Below, piece after piece: positions 13,107-22,409 of a DNA stretch of 64,000 nt. The notes beneath the pieces were generated by a model, which saw nothing but the letters and a program-made list of their open reading frames with translations, was not told the DNA's origin and did not search any database. How positions within the stretch are numbered: position 1 is the stretch's first letter; every line of letters starts with the position of its first letter. Source of the DNA: Serinus canaria (Eukaryota > Chordata > Aves > Passeriformes > Fringillidae); assembly GCF_022539315.1 (NCBI RefSeq), contig NC_066314.1, positions 54,125,180 through 54,189,179 on the forward strand, in the 5' to 3' direction. The position numbers were made by a program, and so were the translations under genes.

Positions 13107-14100
13107 CAGCTCAAGGAATTTTCCTTAGAGCATTCATTCAAACTGGTCTGGGTTTGATTTCATTGTGACACAGGCAGACCACTGCCCGACAAATTCCCAC
13201 ACCAAGATATTTGCAGAACAAGGGTTCAAAATGAAAACATATATCCTGGTGAGTTGTTCCTAGTAAAACCTGTCAATGCAAACACACATGGTAAAGCTGG
13301 TCCAATTATTTTTAAAGAATTTTAAGGGATTTTTCAGTGGTGAGCTCTAGTTGTCAGTCACACCTGGTATCTTCTGTGCATGACTTGAAGATTCTCACCT
13401 GATAAAAAGGCAGGACTTTTTTTGGGGGAAAAAAGCCCCACATAGCTATACCCAGTGAGAAGGGCTGCGTTTTTCCGATGCACACCCTTCTACAACCAGC
13501 TGAGGAAAGGAATTTACTCACTTAAAGCAAGTGCAAGTTCCATCTTGTTGTGGGTGAAAGAGCCTGGAAACTTTGGTCCTGCTCTTCTCCAATAGCATGA
13601 TTTTAACTCTGAGGGACTGCTGATCCCTCAGAAACATCTGAACTGATAATCAACTCAGATAATTGCATTTCTTTTTAAGTATCAAGGCCTCACTATAAAC
13701 CTTTGAGTTTGCTGGGTTTACAGAGGCACTGAGTAGAAGGACTGTACAAACTCGGCTGTCAGCACTGAAGATCACAGGTTTACACTGTGAAAAAGTGTTT
13801 CCCTCACTGTAACATGCAATAAAATTAACCTGGACAACAGATTGATCTTCCTTCTGAACTAGAAAGGAATGTTGTCTTCGAATTATTTCAGGGCAAGTAA
13901 CCATCAGAAGACACAAAAATTTAAAGAAATAAGATGTGCCTGCTCTTCCAGAATTCCCTGTCATAGAGACTGTCTGGTCTGGCTCCCAGTTACTTCTAAA
14001 TAAATGTTAAAAACTAGGTGTGATAAAAAAATAGATATGAAAATATTTGTTGGAACAGAAATATTCTTTAGCCATGTGGTTATTGCTTTAGAATTGGGGG

Positions 14101-14430
14101 TAGTTCAGCCTGGAGAAGAGAAGTGACTTCATTATGGCCTTCCTGAACCTGTAGGAGCCCACCGGAAAGATGGAGAGAGACCCTTGACAAGGGCCTGGAG
14201 TGACAGGACAAGGGGAAATGGCTTCACACTGACAGAGAGCAGGTTTAGATTGGATGGTAGGAAGGAATTCTTCCCTGGGAGGGTGCTGAGTCCCTGGCAC
14301 AGGTTGCCCAGAGCAGCTGTGGCTGCCCCAAGGCCAGGCTGGATGGGGCTCTGAGAAACCTGGGCTAGTGGAAGGTGTCCCTGCCCATGGCAGGAGATTG
14401 GAACAAGATTATCTTTAAGCTGTCTTCCTT
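14101..14430 (+). mobile_element. CR1 LINE fragment (3' end)
   Basis: It starts at the CR1 segment GTTCAGCCTGGAGAAGAGAA. It continues through 'gacaaggggaaatggcttca', 'ggaaggaattcttccctggg', 'gcccagagcagctgtggctg' and 'ggaaggtgtccctgcccatg', the usual order of the end of ORF2 and the 3' UTR. The terminal ATTCTATG tail is missing, so the copy is truncated at both ends. Direction is +. Confidence 0.93.
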
Positions 14431-15820
14431 TTAACTTGCTTTAAATTCACATTTTTGGCTGTAGATTAAAGTTTGAGGTTTCTTCCTTGTTGCGGGGTTT
14501 TTAATAACTATTTTTTACATGAAGAAAAACTTTTACTGCAAGGAAATTAGATCTCGTCAAGAGCAAAAGAAGCAAGTTTGAAGAAATTGAACTGTTGACA
14601 CAGTTTTGATTGAAAAGACGGAACTCGGAGGTGAAGACACAACTATTGTACTAAATCTGTACAAACATCTAGGAGGGAAGATAGCAAGGGTCAGAGGTAC
14701 TAAAAGTCTTTCCTGAAATGGGAAGGCAAGTAAAAAATTTGTTGAATCATCATCTGATTAAGTAGATGGAGATGCAGTGCAGAAGTCTGATAAAGTAATT
14801 ATTTTTCTCTGCCTCGAAAGAACTTTGAAAAATAATACAAACTTGATTTTAACCATTAAGTATGGTTTCACTTTCATTCTTTTTGAAAGAGGAATGCAGG
14901 GATGCCTTTTCCCTTAATTCCTTTTTTTTTTAATTGTAGTTCTGTCTAACCCTCACCAAGGTACAGTGCATTGCTGAGGGAGAAAAATGAGCAAAAGAAG
15001 ATCATATGTAAAGCATGAAGAAAAGAAAGACGATGATGGGAAAATAGAGATGCCAAAGGTCCTCAAAGAGCCCAACCTTTCCTGAAGTCAAACAGAAGGG
15101 ATTCAAACTAGAATTTGCCTTCTCACAAAAAGAAGGAAAATGCATTGAAAAATTACATAAGCAGCAATAACTATGTCTTTTTTGTTTGGCAGGCTTGGTC
15201 AGAGGTCATAGATGTATTTCATTATCATGGTATCAGGAGAAAAAGAGAAAGACAGTGGTAAAGAAATTTTGAAAGGTATCAGCATTATATAAAGATGAAA
15301 AAAATTTCAGGGAGTTTTAGAGGAGCTTGTGGACGTCATCTACTCAGATGATGCTGGGGTACAGAGACATCAAACTGAAGGGAAAAAAAAAGAATACTAC
15401 AACTCCTGATATATGTTTAGAGAGGGAATAAAAAGGAAAAATTGCCAGGTTGTACAGCACAAGCAAAACAAATTGCATGTTTTGGAGGAAAAACAGAATA
15501 CAATCACAGCTGACAAGGTTACCAAACCACAAACCCATAAGAAAATGCAGGCACAGGAGATAATTGAAGACTACAGGCAAAATTTGACAAAAGGCAATCC
15601 AAGCCAACTTGTAAAAGAAGCATCAAGTATTGTATTATGCATGGAAAAACAGTACCAGTTTATGCAGCTCCAGCTTTTAGAGAGATTTGTTTTATAAAAA
15701 TGAAGCATAATTCTGCAAAAGATGGCAAAAGAAGGCTGAGGGTATTTACCAAGAAACTCAGTCTGCGTGAATGTCTGAAGAAAAGAAATATTGATTGGAA
15801 CTCTTGTATTTATATATATG
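14431..15820. other. Purine-rich unique stretch, no gene assigned
   Basis: Between the two CR1 copies the + strand is A/G-rich with stacked short open frames rich in Lys and Glu. Examples are a 32-codon frame from the ATG at 14987 and a 94-codon frame at 15413-15697. They lie in different frames with stops between them and show no recognisable domain. The pattern would fit a decayed coding sequence or retrocopy, or simply purine-rich DNA, which lacks T for stop codons. I do not call a gene. Confidence 0.35.
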
Positions 15821-15822
15821 AG

Positions 15823-16120
15823 AGTCACAGAACCACAGAATGATTTGGATTGGAAGGGACCTTGAAGATGATCTCATTCCAGTGCCCCCTGCCATGGGCA
15901 GGGACACCTTCCACTAGCCCAAGTTTCTCAGAGCCCCGTCCAGCCTGGCCTTGGACACTTCCAGGGCAGCCTTGGACAACTGTGGGGCAGCCACAGCTGC
16001 TCTGGGCAACCTGTGCCAGAGCCTCACCACCCTCACAGGGAAGAATTTCTTCCTAATATCTAACCTACATTTTCTTTTTCAATGTGAAGCCATTTTGCCT
16101 GTCCTATCACTCCAGGTTCC
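15823..16120 (-). mobile_element. CR1 LINE fragment (3' end)
   Basis: In + orientation the copy starts with the reversed tail GTCACAGAACCACAGAATGA. It then carries 'ttggaagggaccttgaagat', 'ccatgggcagggacaccttc', 'aagtttctcagagccccgtc', 'gccacagctgctctgggcaa' and 'agggaagaatttcttcctaa', all hallmarks of the CR1 3' end. The element is on the - strand and 5' truncated. The tail at the junction with single-copy DNA is preserved. Confidence 0.93.
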
Positions 16121-16360
16121 CTATTTGTATTTTTTAAATACTGTATTATCAGTCTCCTTGGTATGCAGATGGGTAATTATTTGCTCAAATGTCCCTCAAT
16201 ATAAAGCCCAAAGCAGGAATAGCCACTTAATAATAAGATTAAAACCAAAATTGCTGTGAAATCTCATAAATGAAATGTAAATAAAACCTAATTTAAAAAA
16301 GGAAATCTACTCAAGAAAAGAGCAAGGCATCTTCAGTCTTGTTCTGCATACAGTTCGTGC

Positions 16361-16418
16361 ACATATATATATATGCATATATATATATATATATGCACAT
16401 ATATATATGTATATATAA
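16361..16418. repeat. (AT)n microsatellite
   Basis: An alternating AT tract of about 58 bp interrupted by GC and GT steps (ATGCAT, ATGCACAT). Such tracts are often polymorphic and can extrude cruciforms. Confidence 0.9.
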
Positions 16419-16838
16419 ATTATATTTACACACATAATTTCCAATATTTGAAGCAAAAAAGTCAGCGATTCAGACACTCTCCAGAGACTGAACATTACTA
16501 AAGTTATTTTTGTGCTTCTGATTTCCCATCCAAAGGTGCTACATTTCCATTTCAAACTGTTATAAGAACAAGGTCCAAATTACCTATATGTAAATTCATT
16601 TCAGCATAGTATTAAAATGTTTTGACAGAGCCAATGGACTTTAAGTGGAACCCAGACTGCAGTGTTCATTGGAAGGTAGGAAAGACCAAAGCAGAGAATT
16701 TCCTGTGACATAAGAAGTAAAACTTCAAATTAATCTCTTTCCTTTTTCTGTTCAGAACTGGAGTTTTCAAGATAGCTGAACAATTAGGTGACAAAAATAT
16801 ACAGAAAAAATGGCTTTGAAAAATCATTTATCCTTAGT

Positions 16839-16844
16839 GTATTC
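16839..16844. repeat. Target-site duplication GTATTC (left copy)
   Basis: GTATTC lies directly before the LTR terminus TGTTACC and is repeated at 17229-17234 directly after GGTGACA. A 6-bp duplication is typical of betaretrovirus-like (ERVK) integrases. Confidence 0.92.
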
Positions 16845-17228
16845 TGTTACCTCGTTCACAGGGGTCCCAGGATGAGGGAAGAAATGAGAAAGTTGACTCC
16901 ATGTTTCAGAAGGCTTGATTTATTATAGGATAGATAATATATAAAAACTATACTAAAAGAATAGAGAGAAGGATCTCACTACAAGGCTAAGCTAAGAATA
17001 GAAAAGGAATCTGAAAACAAAGGTCTTCTCAGACCGAGACCGGCCGGACAGGTGTTCTGTGATTGGCTCTTAATTGCAAACAGCATGACAGGGCCAATCA
17101 TAGACTCCCCCTGTTGCATTCCACAGCAGCAGATAAGAATTGTTTACAGTTTGTTCCTGAGGCCTCTCAGCTTCTCAGGAGGGGAAAAATCCTAAGGAGA
17201 GGATTTTTCATAAAACATGTCGGTGACA
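16845..17228 (-). mobile_element. Solo LTR, ERVK-like endogenous retrovirus
   Basis: A 384-bp element with TG...CA ends (TGTTACC at left, GGTGACA at right) flanked by the perfect 6-bp duplication GTATTC. The polyadenylation signal reads on the - strand (TTTATT at 16919-16924, i.e. AATAAA), which sets the orientation: U3 lies toward 17228 and R/U5 toward 16845. No internal gag/pol/env follows on either side, so this is a solo LTR left by recombination between two LTRs. It shares words with the LTR at 48634-49020 (GATAAGAATTGT, GACTCCA, TCAGAAGGCT), so the two belong to related families. ERVK assignment rests on the 6-bp duplication and on resemblance to songbird LTRs as I remember them. Confidence 0.9.
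16919..16924 (-). promoter_or_regulatory. LTR polyadenylation signal (AATAAA on - strand)
   Basis: TTTATT on the + strand is AATAAA for the - strand LTR, about 75 bp before its U5 end. This placement is normal for an R-region poly(A) signal. Confidence 0.75.
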
Positions 17229-17234
17229 GTATTC
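17229..17234. repeat. Target-site duplication GTATTC (right copy)
   Basis: Identical to 16839-16844 and directly adjacent to the LTR end. It confirms the insertion boundary. Confidence 0.92.
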
Positions 17235-18287
17235 AGCCTTTGTTGAGACAAGGTTTTGATGTTGATAATTGACAAAACTGGGCTGGTGATGAACAAACTT
17301 GACACCTGGCTCTTTTCATACTGATCCTTCAGTCTTTCTAGATGGCAGATTTACTTCTGTTCCCATCTGTTCCTTTTCAGTAAGGAAAAGGGGGGAAACC
17401 CCAAAATTGCTAAAACGTTTTATGACTTTTAGAAGTATCTTTGAGGTTCTTTTCAAGTCCTTTGCTCTGGACCACATTCCTGCGGAAGGCTGGCCATGCC
17501 ACCTATGATTATTTGCCTCAGATCAAAGGTAGGACACTGGGTTTTATTTTTCAGATTTGGTCTGACATAGTCCATCTGGAATTTAATGGATGGAAAAATT
17601 GAGAGAGCTGGACTCACCACACTAACACCTTCTTGTAAAAAGAGAGGAGAAAACAAACAAGGAAGCAAACAAACAAGCAAGAACAGTATCTGGCTCTGAT
17701 TAGATAATTTTTGACAGGTTAGAGCAGAATTTAGAAGAAAGCTTTGCTAGTTCACATTTGGAAGACTGTTTCTACATTAAGAAAACCTTTGTTTTTAATT
17801 TTTTGCAGACAGAACCACTCTTGTTTCCTTGGCTATTGGCAATAGTTTCTCTCTTGAGTTCTCAGGTCTTGACTCTAGTCTAAATTTTCACTGCCTCAAG
17901 ATGAACTTATTCCCTGGGGGCACATTAGGCTTCTTCCATGTAAGTGGGGTCAGAATTAGGCCTCTGTTAAGTTAGTTATCTCCAGAGTTAGCAACTGGCT
18001 GTTCAAGAATATTCAGCTAGAGGAAAATAGAAGCATATTGATGGGAAAAGATGGAAAAACCCATAATGAAATCCATCAATGGTAATCTGCCAGGTAACCA
18101 GATAATTTTAGATGCTTCTTTGTAGTCTATAAGTTTCCATGTATTGCTCAAAAAAAACCCAGTTTATCAGGAGAAAATTCAGAAAGCAATTGGAATAAAC
18201 AAATCTCCCTAAATAGCCATAAATATTTAGAGTGTTTATGAATAAAAATGAAAATAATTTAATTTATGGACCTGGCTGAAGGAAGGT
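17235..18287. other. Unique non-coding stretch
   Basis: AT-rich sequence between the solo LTR and the next CR1 copy. No gene, RNA or repeat is recognised. Confidence 0.55.
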
Positions 18288-18581
18288 TGTGGTGCCCATG
18301 TGTACTCTGCTATGGTAAGACCCCACCTGGAATATTGCAACCAGTTCTGGTGCCCCCAACAGAAGAAGGACGTGGAACTGTTGGAGCAAGTCTAGAGGAG
18401 GCCACAAAGTTGATAAGAGGACTGGATCACTTCGCCTGTGGAGATAGGCTGGGAAAGCTGAGGCTGTTCAGCCTGGGGAGGAGAAGGGTGTGTAAACCTC
18501 ACAGAACTTTCCAGTATCTGAAGGGGATACAGGGAAGCTAGAGGGGGACTTTTCATCAGGAGCAGTAGTGACAGAGCAAGT
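18288..18581 (+). mobile_element. CR1 LINE fragment, 5' part of a split copy
   Basis: The piece translates to CR1 ORF2 C-terminal sequence (frame at 18266-18541) around the motifs 'YLKGIQG' and 'RLGKLRLFSLGRRR', in place of the usual '[18 protein letters not shown]'. At DNA level it carries 'ccccacctggaatattgcaa' and 'ttttcatcaggagcagtagt'. It breaks off at GACAGAGCAAG, where the 630-bp LTR starts, and resumes at 19212 with GCAAGGGAGAATGACTTCAA. This is one CR1 copy split by a later insertion. Confidence 0.93.
18577..18581. repeat. Target-site duplication GCAAG (left copy)
   Basis: GCAAG ends the left CR1 half and recurs at 19212-19216 at the start of the right half. A 5-bp duplication fits ERVL or some gammaretrovirus-like (ERV1) elements. 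Confidence 0.9.
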
Positions 18582-19211
18582 GTCCTAGGTTGACTATATG
18601 ATGCTTTCATCCCCAATCGTCTTGTTCCATTTATGCTGAATAGTAAGACTTGCTCCAAAGATTGAGGGGGGGAGAGGAGGCGCGCAGTTTGTTTTCAGAC
18701 ACTGAACTCTTTCCTACACATTCCTGCTCCTGGACTGCGTTGTCTGCGGATGAACAGACAGCGGGACAGGGCTCTCTTTTTTTTGCTTTTAGTTAGTTTA
18801 GCTAGCTGAGGCAAAGAAGTTCCCTAGACTGTGGTTTTTTTCTTTTTTTCCCTTTCTTTGGACCTGTTCACACCTGCTCTGGACTGAACAACCATAAGAG
18901 CACGAGCAGCTCCCATCAGTGACCACCAGGCCGGGCTCGGGCCGCGGCATTTCCAGCGCCGGAGAGACTGATACGGGACTGAGTGAGCTGAACTGGAATC
19001 TGGGGAGGGGACTTTCTGGGTTTGTCATCTCTTTTGGAGCAAGAGATTAAGTTTAATATTGTTTAGGTTTTCTTGTTTAATAAACAGTTTTTTTCCACTT
19101 TTCTCCAAGGAGGTATTTTCTCCCGGACCGGTTGGGGGAGGGGCGATAGAATCCGATTTCCTAGAGGAGCCCTTTGGGGGTTCTCTCCCAAATTTGCCCT
19201 GAACGAGGACA
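18582..19211 (+). mobile_element. Solo LTR (630 bp) nested inside a CR1
   Basis: Ends are TGTCC...GGACA, a perfect 5-bp terminal inverted repeat with TG/CA. It is flanked by the 5-bp duplication GCAAG. AATAAA at 19079-19084 is followed about 50 bp later by a pyrimidine-rich and G-rich U5-like stretch, giving + orientation. The interior is GC-richer than its neighbours, and the open frames there (18798-19028 and 19025-19231, - strand) match no retroviral protein. There is no internal coding region, so it is a solo LTR. Class is likely ERVL or ERV1 from the 5-bp duplication. I cannot name the family. Confidence 0.92.
19079..19084 (+). promoter_or_regulatory. LTR polyadenylation signal AATAAA
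   Basis: AATAAA lies 128 bp before the LTR 3' end, which defines the + orientation of the element. Confidence 0.75.
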
Positions 19212-19470
19212 GCAAGGGAGAATGACTTCAAACTGAAAAGGGAAATTTATGTTAGATATTAGGAAGAAATTCTTCCCTGTGAGGGTGGAGAGGCCCTGGC
19301 ACAGGCTGCTCAGAGAAGCTGTGGCTGCCCCATCCCTGGAAGTGCCCAAGGCCAGGTTGGATGGAACTTGGAGCAAGCTGGGCTAGTGGAAGGTGTCCCT
19401 ACACATGGCAGGGGATTTGGAACTGGATGATTTTTAAGGTCCCTTCCAACCCAAATCATTCTGTGATTCC
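19212..19470 (+). mobile_element. CR1 LINE fragment, 3' part of the split copy
   Basis: It resumes the CR1 interrupted at 18581: 'gagaatgacttcaaactgaa', 'aggaagaaattcttccctgt', 'tggctgccccatccctggaa', 'ggaaggtgtccctacacatg', 'tcccttccaacccaaatcat'. It ends with TCTGTGATTCC, a complete CR1 3' terminus. The first five bases are the right copy of the GCAAG duplication. Confidence 0.95.
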
Positions 19471-19960
19471 TGTAGAGGACCAGGAATATTTCTGATTCCA
19501 GTCATCCTATAGGATCATGTTGCCCTAAAAGCAGCTGGAAAAAGGCTGTAGCTTGGTTTGTGTGCCTCACCAAGCAGTCTGGATACCTGAGAGGAGCCTC
19601 AGGGTGTTTACATTGACCTGGCAGAGCAAGGGACTGTCCTCTGTGCTCACCCTGCAGGGGTGCTCGCTCATACACTGCTGTCTCTGCTGCTCCATCAGAG
19701 CTACTTTACACAGTAGGATGTCTTAACAGCAGCCTGCAGGGTGTCTTTGGGTGTCCCTGGAGAGCTTTGCACTACCATCCAAGTAGAAATAAGGTTGGCT
19801 ATCCTGGTGTGGTTCTGCTAATAGATTGGAGAATCTGGAGACTCTCCAAGAAGCAAGGTGCACGCCTGGTAATTTGTATGGAGTTACCTCCTGGAACACT
19901 GTCCAGGTTGCTGCCAGGCTACAGACACACCCACCAATTTGAGGAGATGGTACTGAGCTT
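19471..19960. other. Unique stretch between two CR1 copies
   Basis: About 490 bp of moderately GC-rich sequence. The open frames on both strands overlap and look like chance. Nothing is recognised. Confidence 0.5.
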
Positions 19961-20482
19961 TTCACAGAACCACAGAATTACTGAGGTTGGAAAAAACCTC
20001 CCAGATAATTGAGTCCAGCCTGTGACCAAATACCACCTTGTTACCCAGCCCAGAGCACCGAATGACAGGTCCAATAGTCCCTGGGAGACCTGCAGGGATG
20101 GGGATTCACCACCTGTCTGGGCAGGCCCTTCCAGTGCCCGACCACCCTTTCCATGACAAAATTCCTCCTGATGTCCAACCTGACCCTCTCCTGGCACAGC
20201 TTAAGGCCATTTTCTCTCATCCTGTCCCTGTTCCCTGAGAGCAGAGCCTGACCCCCCCAGCTGTCCCCTCCTGTCAGAGAGGGAAGGGCAGAGTCAAAAG
20301 GGCCCCCCTGAGCCTCCTTTTCTCCAGGCTGAGCCCCCCCAGCTCCCTCAGCCCCTCCTGGTGCTCCAGCCCCTTCCCCCGCTCCTTTCCCTTCTTTGGA
20401 CATGCTCCAGCCCCTCCATGCTTTCTTTTAGAGTAGGCCCCAAAACTGGGCCCAGGACTCAGGTGTGGCATCACCAGTGCAA
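19961..20482 (-). mobile_element. CR1 LINE fragment (about 520 bp)
   Basis: In + orientation it begins with the reversed tail CACAGAACCACAGAATTACT. It continues with 'acctgcagggatggggattc', 'tctgggcaggcccttccagt', 'attcctcctgatgtccaacc', 'tctccaggctgagccccccc', and ends in 'ggactcaggtgtggcatcac'. That order is the reverse complement of the end of ORF2 and the 3' UTR of a CR1. The 120-codon frame at 20041-20403 (-) is the LINE strand but not the ORF2 reading frame, so it is not a gene. Confidence 0.93.
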
Positions 20483-20520
20483 CCTTTCTTTTGAGAAAGT
20501 TCTCCAAGAACAAGCTATTT

Positions 20521-20570
20521 ATTTAAAATATTTCTGTTAAAATATTTAAAATATTTCTGTTAAAATATTT
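20521..20570. repeat. 23-bp tandem duplication
   Basis: The 23-bp unit starting ATTTAAAATATTTCTGTTAA occurs at 20521-20543 and again, perfectly, at 20544-20566, followed by ATTT of a third start. This looks like a recent slippage duplication in AT-rich DNA. Confidence 0.9.
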
Positions 20571-20814
20571 CAACAATGACACGTTTTATTTTCACTTTTT
20601 CCTCAAGGAATGCCATCACCAAAAGGTAACTGCTAGAATTTAACTAAAGAAAAAATAAAATTGAAGCCAAACCACTCATCTAAAATTGACTCTTGCCAGC
20701 TGTCCTACTGCCACCCAGGACTGTGTTGTTGCTAACAACTTGTCCATGGGAAAGCACTCAATCCTGTAGTAATGAATGGCACTCAAGCTGGATGGGGGAT
20801 GGTATGAAAATTTT

Positions 20815-20905
20815 AAGTGGAGTGGTGGGAGCCCAGTCACTTGATGAATTTAAAATTAGACATGACAGAGCTTTGAAGAATATTCTATCTGGCTAGCTGA
20901 AATCT
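20815..20905 (+). mobile_element. Possible ancient CR1 remnant
   Basis: 'GTGGTGGGAGCCCAGTCACT' followed by 'TGATGAATTTAAAATTAGAC' resembles the end of ORF2 in old amniote CR1 copies, where residues like 'SLEEFKTRLDKAL' are encoded. Here the frame gives 'SLDEFKIRHDRALKNIL'. No tail is preserved. The match is from memory and diverged. Confidence 0.45.
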
Positions 20906-21529
20906 TAGAGAGACAGACCGTATTAGGAGATATTAGACTCGACTAGAGATGGATTTTGTTGGGTTTAATTCTCCAGTGCTGTGGAATTTCTCTTTGACTC
21001 CTGAGCCCAAGAGTTCCCTGTGAGGTAAAAGCATCATGCCCTTGTTTTCTCTAGGTTATTGTACTTCACTGGCTTTGTCCTTGTAGCTCCAAGTACCGAT
21101 TCCCTGGTCTGTGGATGGCTGGTGGATGAGTCAACAAGGACACAGGGTTTTGAGCAAGGGAGAAGCCTGAAAGGTTTTTAAACTTTGGTGTCCACAGAGA
21201 ATTAGTTGAGATTTATTAGAACAAGTGGGGAATGCTTGGTCTCTGAGGAACTGACAAATTCCAACCAAAAAAAAAAGGTATTTGTTGCAATTTTTCCAGT
21301 CAAAATACCACTTATCATATGTAGGCATATTCTTTCCCCTTCTCTGATTTCTATGGCTCAACATGCTAAAATGCTTTGGATGTGCATTCATGGTTTTAAA
21401 AAAATCCCCAAAAATAAACCCCAAGTAAAAAATTTAAAGTAACATCCTCACAAATATTAGTAGGATTGCCTGGGTGGAACTGAGAGCAGAATTTGACCTG
21501 CAGTCAGGTGGGTTTCCATGTTTGCCCTG

Positions 21530-21612
21530 ATCCTGTGTTAATCAGAAATGCATTGGAATCAGTGGAAGTGCTGGTGTCAAACCAGAGTCAGGAAAGGCAC
21601 AGTCTGAACCAG
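21530..21612 (+). repeat. Possible ancient amniote interspersed repeat
   Basis: 'GTTAATCAGAAATGCATTGG' followed by 'AATCAGTGGAAGTGCTGGTG' and 'TCAAACCAGAGTCAGG' resembles, with many changes, an old repeat seen in birds and turtles with the order 'GTGTAAATCAGGAGTAACTC ... ATTGAAGTCAATGGAGTTAC ... GTGTAAAACTGGTGT'. I cannot name the family. The assignment is tentative. Confidence 0.35.
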
Positions 21613-22183
21613 AGGTGCAAAGAAAGATTGAGGTAAAAAAATGAACTCACCGAAGGACAACTAAATCAATAAGATTTGATAATGTTGGTTCAAAAAACAG
21701 ATGATGCTGAAAATTAATTAGCTTTTATTTCATAAGAAAGAGGCAAATGAGAACCTCTGGGGAAAAAAATTTGACAGGAAGATTTCCTACTAGAAGAAAG
21801 ACAGAAAAAAAAAATCAGTGGTCTTTAAACCATTTCTGTTTCCCCAAAACTCAAACTTTTCCTAGGGAGACCACTCCCTGTCCTAGCAGATGTGAAAAAC
21901 AGCTTTAGCTTCTCAGGTAAACATTTAACTCCATGAAGCTTTTTGTTTATTTTCATTTTGTTTTAGTAAAACAACAACAACAACAACTCCCCAATCTCAT
22001 TTTACAGTAGTATTTAGATTATTGCTATTTTCTCAGAGCTTGTGATGGTTTGTCTTTCAACAGGAAAACAAAACATATTTCCTGAGTTAAAGACTTAAAA
22101 AGGCAGTTTGAACAGCACGGTAACACAAAAAGGCAGTTTAAACACAGACATTTTCTCTGAACAGGAAAAAAGTCTCTGCCCAG

Positions 22184-22231
22184 ATTAATTAATGCATACA
22201 TTTTGTATACTTTTTGTATAAATTAATTAAT
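22184..22231. repeat. Imperfect 17-bp inverted repeat
   Basis: ATTAATTAATGCATACA (22184-22200) and TGTATAAATTAATTAAT (22215-22231) pair with two mismatches around a 14-base loop. The arms are rich in ATTA homeodomain-type cores, so this may be either a binding-site pair or a chance AT palindrome. Confidence 0.7.
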
Positions 22232-22355
22232 ACTTTGTTCTAGTTACATCTGGAGCACATCTAGGAAGAAAGACATATTGAGGTAATATTTCCTAAAGGT
22301 GTCCCTATATGATGAGATGGTTTCATCTCTCTCATAAAGAGTTTTACTCTGTAAA

Positions 22356-22409
22356 AATCATAGAAACATAGAATGGTTTGGGCTGGAAGGGACCTCAAAA
22401 ATCATCTCA
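22356..22409 (-). mobile_element. CR1 LINE, extreme 3' end only
   Basis: About 54 bp: AATCATAGAAACATAGAATG then GTTTGGGCTGGAAGGGACCT and CAAAAATCATCT. This is the reversed CR1 3' terminus and the shortest copy in the window. A CR1 cut off this close to its end reflects very early arrest of reverse transcription. Confidence 0.88.

Larger units (their letters stand above)
3806..14100. other. Unique AT-rich non-coding stretch
   Basis: About 10 kb without a recognisable gene or transposon. It contains a 78-bp hairpin (6215-6292), a direct and inverted repeat cluster (7371-7453) with a 19-bp echo at 9043-9061, a short (TA)n near 8972-8986 and an imperfect 25-bp direct repeat (13021-13106). Several parts (for example 8.75-9.07 kb) are rich in TAAT and ATGCAT words and look like conserved non-coding DNA. 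That is an inference from composition only. The longest open frames (about 100 codons) show no family signature. Confidence 0.5.
16121..16844. other. Unique AT-rich stretch with AT microsatellite
   Basis: No gene seen. The main feature is the (AT)n tract at 16361-16418. Confidence 0.6.
20906..22355. other. Mostly unique AT-rich stretch
   Basis: No gene seen. Apart from the tentative old repeat at 21.53 kb it holds a short (AAC)n tract at 21971-21988, two similar words AAAAAGGCAGTTT near 22.1 kb, and an imperfect palindrome at 22184-22231. Confidence 0.5.

Noticed and set aside
20041..20403. 120-codon - strand frame
   Set aside because: Inside a CR1 copy but not in the ORF2 frame; GC-rich chance frame.
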